The notes below the pieces were generated by a model. The model did not search any database. It was given only the letters and a program-made list of their open reading frames with translations, and had not been told where the DNA came from. This document shows, one piece after another, positions 55,104-64,000 of a DNA stretch of 64,000 nucleotides (position 1 is the first letter of the stretch; the number at the start of each line of letters is the position of its first letter). The translations under genes were made by a program, and so were the position numbers. Where the stretch lies: contig OZ022259.1 of NCBI GenBank assembly GCA_963978905.1, forward strand, positions 53,958,727-54,022,726, given 5' to 3'. The DNA is from Trichostrongylus colubriformis. Its lineage: Eukaryota; Nematoda; Chromadorea; Rhabditida; Trichostrongylidae.

Positions 55104-55549
55104 CTCTCACTACAATTGGACGCTTGATATCGACTGCAAAACGCTCGGTAGCCATTACGGTATACTGTATCAGTATCCTGAACTTGCAGTCACATTCTAC
55201 GTTGTCGCATTCTCCCACCCTTACGATAGTCAGTGGTTACGGCTACCTGGCCAGTGTCTTACCACAATATCACCTGTTGCTGTAGATTGCTTTGATCAAG
55301 TGTCGGCGATATGATCAGTAGCATGACAACAGCTGTGTTAGCCCCGGCTGGACCAGCAACGTCGGATCTCCTGCTCTCTGTGATCGGCGTGCACACTCGT
55401 GAAGATCGACTGACGGATGCAGCTAAGATCGTTTTCCGTGTCAATAGCATCTCATTGTTGTTTTTCATGCCTCGAACAATTTCTAATAGCCACCTTTCAT
55501 TCGGCTCAGCTGTTAAAGCTCGTGAAATGCTTGTGTCTTGGCAGTCATG
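55104..55549 (-). CDS. Candidate two-exon gene fragment, function unknown
   Basis: Exon 1 (55549-55274, 92 codons) opens after TTTGGTAG and reads ALTAEPNERWLLEIVRGMKN, RKTILAASVSRSSRVCTPIT and AGANTAVVMLLIISPTLDQS. It ends CAG before GTGATATT. After a 96-bp intron ending TTGCAAGTTCAG, exon 2 (55177-55104) reads DTDTVYRNGYRAFCSRYQAS and NCSE before donor GTAATGC. Phase 0 is kept and the intron size suits nematodes. The start, further exons and family are not known. The antisense frame at 55311-55619 is open too, which weakens the call. Confidence 0.4.
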
Positions 55550-58007
55550 CTACCAAACCTTCATTTCGAATCCATTCGCTGTCTTTATATCGCACCATCT
55601 CGATTATCTTACCCTATAGACCGATTCACTGTATGTTCTCATACTGTTGTTAACCTGGGATTACTGTGGTCCCACAGCTGCGCTGTCAAGCTTTTTTTTG
55701 CATGCGCACACTATCAATCTGCTCATGTGTTGATGCGCTGGAACCTGGTCAGCACTTCTACATGACTTCATTGTTACCATCTGGGTGCCTTATGTACTAG
55801 GTTGTAGGATGGTTTTGCGCATCTATCCTTCTAGAAGCTTCCGAAATTTCTGCTGATGTATTTCACAAAAATAGGATCCTCCACTGTCCATGCCAGCGAC
55901 TAAAAAAAAGCGCCTGAATTCCAAAGCGAATGATGAGGCCACAGAAGTCATAACCACTTCAAACGGACTTCAAACATATACTTTGACAAATTTTTCTCAC
56001 AGTGATTCACCTTCATAATTCTTTTCAGACTCCAAATATTAGATATATTAATGTAAATGAATATAAACAAAAGCTTCTTCTAAAACAAAATTTAGATTTG
56101 AAGAAGAAAGAAACAAGAAAGCTCCGCCCACGACCTAATTGTTCCAGCAAGATTGTCAATACAATTATACATCGCCTTACACTGATATTCAATAATGATT
56201 AAGCTCGAAGCGCTCGGCTTCCTCATTCCCTTTGTTTTAACAACGACTAATTTCGGAGCGGGTAGAGCAACCGATTTGTCGACAATTATTACAAGAGATT
56301 TACATAGTAGTGATGAGTGAACCGTATATACAGGGATCTATAGCCAAGCAATGGGTTGTTGATGGTCTGCCAACAAAAGAAGTACCGCTCTGATCCAAGG
56401 ATAGACTATGAGTAACTCCCTATTTTTCCAGATCATCACTCCACTCATAAAAAATGACGTTTCATTATCTTCAATTGCTTTCAGAAAAAGCTCCATAAGG
56501 TTTCAATATTGTCCACGTAGTCTCCTGTAGTGAACAGATTGAATTGAGTCAGTATACATACGGTAGCGGTCAACAATATATGCGGTTCTGGATTCCAACG
56601 ATAACTTTGGTAGACGTTTACATTCCTCGTTCATGTTTTGTGTTTTGAATGCAGTTGGTACTCAATGGAGCAAAGTATCTCAGCTTAGCAGGGGGTCGGA
56701 TGAAGGGTGAAATTCATTCAACTGGAACTTCCAACTTATCGAAACGGGCAAGTGTGCAGAGTAACACGGGATAACACGGGACTTCGTTACATGTCATTTG
56801 AATATGACAGCACTTTGCAACACAGGCGCGTAGTTGGTCATCCTCCGAGTTCTCATTTGAATAAATTTTCACCCTTCACTCTGCGTCCCGTCCTGCTAAT
56901 ATGCTTGACTGTATTTAGTACTAATTTCAAACACAAGAAAAAATTGAATGAGAAATGTGAACGTCGACCGAAGTTATGGTTAGATTCTAAAACCGCATCT
57001 ACATATTTTTGACCACTACTGTATGTATGTAAGCATCTGTCACCATGAGCCCATCAAGTTATCGATATCCGCGGGCTTTTTTTTTCTAGGAAGTATTTGT
57101 AGCTGAGTGTAGTAGCTACAATAAGTAGATTCATCTGGCATTTGAAGCGGAAAGATCAGCTGGCTAGGTTCTAGTTGAAGTCATCAACAGATCATAATCT
57201 CGACCATATTGAGATAGTCGCAATAACTCGAAGTATAATGAAGGTAAGCAACTTTATGCTCCCGAAAGCTTAGTTTTGAAGTCCATTGAAATTCTCTCAA
57301 TGTGGTTGAGCAGGCCACGCTAACACGCTCAACATATTTAGGCTCAATTAAGGTATTTACACTGAAGCCAAAAAAATATCCAATTCACATTGTCATATTC
57401 ATATTTGCATCGAAGTCCAAAAAATAGCCAATTAATTTTGTTTGAAATATATTGTAAATAATCTTCACGTAGAAGAGGGTGAGTTAAATGCACTGCTCTT
57501 TAAACTTGCATTATCTTCACGAGCGACTTCAATAGTCATTCTCGGTTTTTATTCAGAAATAAGGAAGAACTAAGATAAAAAAATTTTTTTTTGGGGGGGA
57601 GGGGGGGGGTCCTTCAACAGAGAGGTAGTTTGGTTTCCGTTTTCACGAGCCCTTCGACGGGAATCATACCATCATGAATATCCTTCTTCTGTGCTCATCA
57701 GTAAGGGAAGGTAGAAACAATATTGTAAATGTGTGTCTCTGTACTAAAGTGTTTAATTCGAAAATATGAGGTTTAGCTTAATCTATTCACATTCAATCGG
57801 TATTTTTTTGTTTTCTCAATCTCTAATGTCTCAGTAGTTCATACAAACCGAGTAATTGGAAGCCTACTTAATTTTCTCGCATCATCGGGTTAGCTGTGTC
57901 ATCCGGATCTTCCACTCCTAATTTCAAAGTCTTGCAATATTATCATTTTCACGAGTTCCGACGGATTTCTTATGAGCAGTCAATCACGAAGTGTAAAATG
58001 GGACAGC
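55550..58007. other. No gene recognised
   Basis: AT-rich stretch. A T-run followed by G-runs lies at about 57580-57610. Short frames at 56002-56202 and 56707-57012 have no recognisable motif. Confidence 0.4.
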
Positions 58008-58013
58008 TTTATT
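58008..58013 (-). promoter_or_regulatory. Polyadenylation signal AATAAA of the glycine-rich peptide gene
   Basis: AATAAA on the minus strand, 64 nt after the stop codon. Confidence 0.7.
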
Positions 58014-58077
58014 TCTTGGGAAATAAATGAGTATGAATTCCTTCTTAGATATCGTACAGTCGTGCAAAGTCGAAATC

Positions 58078-58459
58078 TTAGTACATGCTAGAATTAGTGG
58101 AGTTAGTCGAATTTCCACCGAAGTCTCCTCCATATCCACCGCCGAATCCTCCCAAAGCGTAGATAAGACCAATGAGTACATTTACGACCTATAACTATTT
58201 GTTAGTTCCTCAAAGTAAACTCGCACTCCTGGCATCCAACCTGGAAAAGTACTCCGGAGACGAGGTCCGCGTCTATGAAGATGACTTCATAATAACCAGT
58301 CCCATTGCCACCACCAGTACCATTCATGGAGCCGTTCATGCCACCGCGAGTGCCATTCATACTGCTACTGGTGCCATTCAAGGTAACATTCCTACCACCT
58401 TGACAAGCGACGTAGTAGACAGTGAATGCAGCAAGAAGGGCAACAGTTTGGTGGAGCAT
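58078..58459 (-). CDS. Small secreted glycine-rich, N-glycosylation-rich peptide (two exons, 109 residues)
   Basis: Exon 1 is 58459-58241 (73 codons): signal peptide MLHQTVALLAAFTVYYVACQ, then a Gly/Asn stretch with repeated sequons NVT, NGT, NGS, and then EVIFIDADLVSGVLFQ. The donor CAG/GTTGGA, a 52-bp intron (58240-58189) and the acceptor TTATAG lead in phase 0 to exon 2 (58188-58078): VVNVLIGLIYALGGFGGGYG, GDFGG, then NST NST NSS and a stop. Glycine-rich secreted peptides of this size in nematodes include antimicrobial and cuticle-associated types, but no family is assigned. The hydrophobic VVNVLIGLIYAL segment might be a second membrane-active stretch. A poly(A) signal follows. The antisense 122-codon frame is taken as a shadow. 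Confidence 0.75.
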
Positions 58460-58467
58460 TCTGGAAG
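58460..58467 (-). promoter_or_regulatory. Candidate trans-splice acceptor before the ATG
   Basis: The minus strand reads AACTTCCAG and then AATG, placing an AG acceptor one base upstream of the start codon. This is the usual position for spliced-leader addition in nematodes. An upstream cis-spliced exon cannot be excluded. Confidence 0.45.
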
Positions 58468-58902
58468 TTATTGGGTTGCCACTGAATCGGGTGTCTATTG
58501 CACCAATGTGAACTATGGTAGGGCGTCGCCATCGAACTGATGTACGCTTAGCCGTTCTAGGAGAAAAATCGAACGAGAAGAATACACTATTCGATCTGCA
58601 CGAGACTTGAGAGCTTCCCTTAGCTTTGCATGGCTAGGCTAACGAAAGCCTCAAACACCGGAGACGTCTAACTAAATACCTGAAGGGATTGAGTGAAGCA
58701 CTTGTGAAGTGGGAGCGGACTGGAGGACCGAACTTGATGTCCAATAACAGGACGTCCCTCTTTTATACAACCGACTTTGTTTGTGATGCTGTACTAGAAA
58801 CCAGACCCCACAGTATTTTATATTCAGTATTGTTTCGAAAACATATTTATCTTGGTAAATCGTGAATTCCAAAACAGAATTGCATATAGTAGTTTCTGGA
58901 AA
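58468..58902. other. Upstream region of the peptide gene; nothing firm
   Basis: No coding frame or repeat is supported. It probably contains the promoter, but I see no clear TATA element. Confidence 0.35.
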
Positions 58903-59190
58903 ATGCAGGAAAATATGAGATGAAAAGAAACTTCGCCTACATATGTACATATCTCTGTTACTAAAAATGCAGCAAAATATGAGATGGGAAATTCTTGCCT
59001 ACATTCATGTCTCTGTTATTGAAAATGCAGCAGAATATTAGATGAAAAGTAACTTTGCCTACATACAATACCGCTCACGTCGCGTGAGTAATTTTCGCCT
59101 TGCAACGGTTTGTTCGCGAACAAACCGTCGCAAGGCGAGAATTACTTACGCGACGTAAGCGGTATTGTACATATCTCTGTGATTGAAAGC
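58903..59190 (+). repeat. Three diverged tandem units of about 60 bp, the third split by a MITE
   Basis: Each unit has AAAATGCAG, AATATnAGATG, TTGCCTACAT and ATCTCTGTnAnTG. The third unit holds the palindrome at 59064-59169. Confidence 0.7.
59064..59169. mobile_element. Near-perfect palindromic MITE, TA-flanked, about 106 bp
   Basis: The arms TACAATACCGCTCACGTCGC and TACAATACCGCTTACGTCGC (opposite strand) meet at the palindromic centre GTTCGCGAAC. The ends include a TA that may be the target duplication. Compare the intact tandem unit at 58938-58960 (CCTACATATGTACATATCTC), which lacks the insert. Unlike the GGCCGC family. Confidence 0.75.
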
Positions 59191-62100
59191 GAAATCAGAA
59201 GCCTTGGAAGTTTGAGGGACATAAAGCCAAAATTAAGTCAGTCACTTCACATTTCTTCACTCTCTCTTCGCGACTTCACTGTGTCACTTCCATACTTAGG
59301 AAATATAAGTTGCTTTTTTTAACACCTTCAATACAGTGAATAGAACATTTTTTATGGTTTAGGTCTTGAAAATTTCATGTTGTTGTTTAAATGTTTAGAT
59401 GTTTAAATCGATGTTTAAATCAGACTCAACCTCCCGACACGTGCGGCACCATGCAATAGTTCCACCTCTACGATGTGAGCTTACTAGTATGAGCGCATCT
59501 CTATCCCATGCTACTCGGAACATTTCTCCACATACGAATCCGTAGACTAGAAGCACCGAATTCGTATCTCTGGAAGCTTTTGAAGTTCTATTGCTTCTTT
59601 TATAAACTTGACTGCAATGGCAATAGCCGAACCTGAACGACAAACCACTTGAAAATTTATAACTGGACTGAAACCCTTGCACAGTCGAGGATCCAGCATT
59701 TTTAGATCAAATATATTTGAATTGCTTTTTATATTTGATATAGTATTTTGTTAATGGTTTATATTTTGAGTAGGTCGAGGGAAAACATGTAGAACTTGCA
59801 GTCCTTTTTGAATGGAATGATGCTACACGCGACTGTAGAACTATAAACTTGGAATTTTTTACTTTTTTCAAACTTAGATCTTTTGACGTAAAACAAGGAA
59901 TAGAATAGACACATAAGCGCTTGTTAGAGCGCTGGAAGCGGGCTAGATAAAAAAGCGCCACCTAGCTTTCAATTGAATCTTTAATTACCCCATCTGTTTC
60001 TGATTGCTTGAATGTGATTGTTGAATTTTTAAAAACGGTTTAAATCCTCGGCAGTGGCTATGCAGAAAAATCCATCAGAGTTGCACTAGTAAGCTTGGCA
60101 TAGGAAAATTTTTGGGGAATGCGACCCCCCCCCCCTCCCAAAAAACGACCTAACGATCGTGACTCCTCGATCCAAGTCTGGCCATACTTACATTGAATGG
60201 ACCGGAATTATAGAGGTCCGGAGACTGTTCCTCTCCATTTTCCACTAGAACTGTAACGGAAAGTACAATTCTCCGCTAAAGTTCTACTATCTCAATATTC
60301 TATGTGCCGCAAACGCATGCGATCACATAACACCATCTGCCGCACCTAAACCCTGCCACTCGATTTATGCATAACATCACCCGATGCACTCGTCCTAGCG
60401 TACCTGCTTGAAAAGGATAGAGGAGAAATTCAGTGCTCAGCTAACTTTGTGCCAATCGTTCCACTAATTGTTGGATTAGCACAAGTATTCCTAGTCGGTT
60501 TCTCGGGATAGCGATTGATTAGACTGCGAAGGCGACCGTGCCAGTAGCTGTTCGAGATTCTTTACAAAGGCAATAAATCATGCCAATAATCGTCGGCTCC
60601 TCCTGCTGGTAAGAGCCAATAAAAGTTAAAGCGATGATAAAACCGAATGACGTTCATCACAGTGGGAGAATTTTTAGGATCTTCGTAATGACTTGGGACA
60701 AGACGTCGTTAACAGACTACTTTAGTCTGCACACGTGCAACTATTTTCCATGGACCATGCATCCTACATGCTCTGAGCCATCAATTGAGCTATCAACAAG
60801 CTCACTCCAAATAACTGTCTTGATCGGAAGCATCACTACTACTCTGCTCCATCGGTCTCCTTTACTGTTGAACACCCTACTCTTACCTAGAGCAACCATA
60901 GCTTCTTTCTCGCTGATGAAACGAAAACTACTGAGATCAGTCTTTCGCCCAGCACCACTTACTACTTTTGAGAAATGGCCCCTCCATGTTTACATGACAG
61001 TTCCTTCACTGACCTGGTCTTATTTTATTACCATGATCCTTCAACCAACCCCTTCTCTGCCTGCTAACATAGTTTCGCATACTGCACCTAAGATGGCTTT
61101 ACGTCGTCCCGAACTTTACTTGAAGACATTTCGAAGATAAATATAGATGCTTTACAGGAGAAAACACTTGCCTAACTTAAGTCTAGGGGACCAAGGAAAT
61201 CGTGTATGATGCAGCGCCCTATAAAAAGCGCGTTTAACATCTCAACAAAGATATTCTGAAGATCGCGTGACCTCGGCTCCTCCCGTGAGTGAAGGCATCA
61301 CACGAACTACACGACCGCCACACACCACAGACACATAAAGACAGAGACACAACACAGATTCGCGTGGCTCTGATCACTACGTCAACGAGAGGGCGCATCG
61401 AAAAATAAGTCCGACGGGAGAGGACAAACTATCTTTTTGCAGCGCCGTATTACGCTTTCATACTTAGGTGAGAAATTCGGTACTGTATACGCATATTTCC
61501 AGAAAATTCACTCACTCAAATAATCATCCATTCAAGAAATGACCGTACTGACAGCAGGCTTTCGCCACACTTCTTTATGTGCAGTGAGGTACCTTTGATC
61601 CAGCGCGTATGTAGTTTAATGCTTTCACGGCCTGTAGTGTACAATGAAGACTGTGAATTTCGAAATGGTTGGAGCAAATTTTTGGAAGCCCGATGGACAG
61701 AAATGAAGGCTACGTATTACGGCGTTGAAGGAAAAAGGAAAAATGGTCAAACCCAGAACGGTGACCCTATTTCTTCCTCGTTAATCACTGCATGGACTGG
61801 ATGGCTCTGCGAGGCTTCACTAGCACGATCGGAGCCGGTCATATTGTACACGTAACACCACTGGATCGATTTAATGCTGCCACACTCTAAAACTTGAGGG
61901 GTTCAAAGTACCAATCTATTCTTGCAAATGCCAGCTTTCTTCTATTCAGTGTCATCACTGCACATTCCATGAAAACTCGGTGCTAGAAGTCGTTTTTCTC
62001 CAACTGATCCGTCTTTCACAGTGTCAATACATAACATTAATTCTACAAATCAATCACTCCCCCGTGACATTGACCCCCCTCCCCTACATCTCTTGTGATC

Positions 62101-64000
62101 CCTTCAAACATTTGTTGATTCCTGACTTCCAGCAGGTATTCGCTGCCGTTCAATTCTTTTTACTCCATACACATGCTGATGGCCAGAAACGACTTCACCA
62201 ACATATCCCGTGTCATTTACACATGTCGCCTGCTGTCGCTGGACATCTATCGCTGTTGCACATTGTCGCTTATCCGTTGGTGATACTTATATACTCAGCT
62301 CTCTTCCTCCACCATGCATTCTCAGCAACTTATTCTACAAGCTCCTTTTGAAGGTCTTAACATGCCATTCCGGCCACCTCCAGCTGCGGGCGGTTAACTT
62401 GCTCCGATTGTTAAGTGATTCCTGCTTATTCGTATGCCATTGCTAGGTACAAGACGGCACCATCGCCCATCTTGTTATGATACCTAATCACTTACTACCT
62501 GTTGTAGTATGTCCTACTATTTATCCGTTTAACCACTTGCAACTGCTGATCATATTCAGACCTCGGTAAACGAACTGATGAACTTTCCACATCAGTTATC
62601 ACTTCGTCCCCGTTTCCTAGTAAGCTTACCAAATGGATGCCCTACGGTGAAATACAGAAGTATAACTTCGATACAGCTTCCGTGTTAAGTTTCTGCTCAA
62701 AGCTGGTGCATGAGTCGACTGTCCATAATGCACTCCCACTTTTGAAACCAATTCGAGCACATGTATAAAGAGAACACTAGCTGGCTCGTTAATCGTTAAC
62801 ACCCGTCGCACATTCAGTCAAATCGTTAACACCTGTCAGACCTTCAACCACCAAATGGACGCTTAGTTTATCAGCCAGCTACCTATGAATGTAGTACCAT
62901 TTTACAATGAAATACTGGTCCTAGGACCTCATCATGTAGTTCGATTAGTCCATACAGCTTCTGCTGCCGGATTGAAGTCCGGAAGACCACTTTTAGACGG
63001 GTTTTTTTTTCGAGGATTATTCATACCTCCTCCGTCCTATCACCCTCGTTCATCTCAATTACAACCAATTTCTACCATGCAGCCACGTACTCGAAGCTTC
63101 CTCCTGCTTATTCTTTCGCTATATTCGCCTCGCTTTACTACCGTATAGCGACGAAAAAAGTGGAACTTTGCTTGGCGTAGAAGCCGATGAACATTCACCG
63201 TCGTCTGGATTCGTGGAAGTGGTCTCCGTGGAAAAGTTCGCTATGGTTGAGGACGAGTCTGTACTAAGCGGTCGAGTGTACGATTGTGCGAAAAGCTCTC
63301 ACCGAAGATGGATCTTTCCATAGCTTATCGAGCCTCTTCCAGCTGCCGCGTTTACATTCGATGTTGTCTGTATGACGTCGGTTTTCTTTGAGCGATTGCA
63401 ACGGCTCAAGAAACCTAAGAAAGCCTAGTAGCTCGAGCTTTATTTGTAACACAGGGCATTCAAAAGCTGCTCGTCCTAGTCGATGGCAGAAATTTCCACC
63501 AACATGGTCATGTAAATTAACTGGAAGCGCTAATCTACGATCACACGACCACGTTTCAAAAACCGATTAATCACAACCATGTAGCGAGTCCCCAATTCTA
63601 GCATTTCTTGCCTTCCGCACTCTTTTGTTTTGTTGTCTGTTATCTTCTCAGAATCTCTTACAAACTACAGGATCTCCTCATGCCATTTATTCAGTTCTGC
63701 AGAAGGACTGAATCGTACAAAGAAGCGTAGCTACCACCGGCATAGTCCGTAAATGGCACCTCGTCCAGTCCTCCAGACCCTTTCAACCGAGAAAGGACGA
63801 ACAGTGTTCGACTTCGTTGAGAGGGTACAAATACCATTTCGGAGATCAGCTGGTTTACTATATTTATAGCAGTCTATAATTCAGGTGCCGTAATGACTGT
63901 TGAGTAGATGAAATATTCCAAGGCATTCAAAAAGGAAGTTCACCCCATACTCACTAGATTGCTCACTGTGCAGGATCTAGGAGGCGACGTGTACTATCCC
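59191..64000. other. Terminal 4.8 kb without a confident gene
   Basis: A minus-strand frame at 59395-59682 (containing CRTCREVESD), a plus-strand frame of 168 codons at 60634-61140, and one at 61577-61855 have no recognisable domain. From about 63097 to 63318 a plus-strand frame without a start codon reads SGFVEVVSVEKFAMVEDESV. Its acidic, protein-like composition makes it a possible exon, but splice signals are unclear. A run of 13 C lies near 60125. Confidence 0.35.

Noticed and set aside
57583..57612. T-run followed by G-runs as a possible G-quadruplex or regulatory site
   Set aside because: Looks like a simple homopolymer tract or assembly noise. No gene nearby would use it.
58172..58540. 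122-codon plus-strand frame over the peptide gene
   Set aside because: It is the antisense of an exon with signal peptide, splice sites and poly(A) signal on the minus strand. Repeats keep both strands open.
60634..61140. 168-codon plus-strand frame, thought of as a possible retroelement piece
   Set aside because: No catalytic or zinc-finger motif could be found in either strand and nothing supports a start or splice sites.
63388..63570. CNTGHSKAARPS as a possible CCHC knuckle
   Set aside because: The cysteine/histidine spacing is incomplete and the surrounding frames show no gag or pol sequence.

Overview
This window looks like nuclear DNA of a parasitic nematode, most likely a clade V strongylid such as a hookworm. 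That is an inference from the style of the retrotransposon proteins, the 50-120 bp introns, and a candidate trans-splice acceptor directly before a start codon. There is no operon structure, no ribosome-binding site and no prokaryotic gene. At least two thirds of the sequence is transposon or repeat material, much of it nested, and host genes are few.

Layout. 1-5300: the 3' part of a broken RTE retrotransposon runs into a dispersed repeat called R1 here. A second R1 copy is interrupted by a Mutator-like MITE (9-bp target duplication) and by a Penelope-like element whose two terminal repeats are inverted and carry hammerhead-like cores. 5300-6655: a fold-back element containing a tRNA-like Pol III unit; a second copy lies at 51572-52930. 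6660-11290: copy A of a roughly 4.3-kb duplicated block; copy B is at 24508-28676. 11460-14335: a nearly full-length but degenerate RTE element (endonuclease plus reverse transcriptase) with two MITEs inserted in it. 15438-17775: TTAA-flanked MITEs and a Tc1 transposase pseudogene. 17770-22000: minus-strand exons of a gene with a von Willebrand A domain and a Thr/Pro/Ala repeat linker. Part of this gene is duplicated at 30304-32790. 28690-29808: a mariner pseudogene. 34430-36770: an R1 copy split by a 5'-truncated RTE with a perfect 13-bp target duplication. 37574-42033: more MITEs. 42560-45480: an R1 copy whose internal unit has expanded into about 17 monomers of about 150 bp. 45.6-58 kb: mostly unassigned, with MITEs and two weak gene candidates. 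58078-58459: a convincing two-exon gene for a small secreted glycine-rich, N-glycosylation-rich peptide on the minus strand. 59.2-64 kb: nothing recognised with confidence.

How it fits together. R1 is the recurring theme: five copies here, two hosting RTE, one hosting a MULE MITE and a Penelope-like element, one expanded into a satellite. Several insertions can be checked inside the window because an uninterrupted paralogous copy is present: R2 in copy A against B, R2 in gene copy 1 against copy 2, and the MULE MITE in B against A. The only likely functional host loci are the VWA-type gene with its partial tandem copy, the glycine-rich peptide gene, and possibly a gene near 55.1-55.5 kb. All lie on the minus strand.
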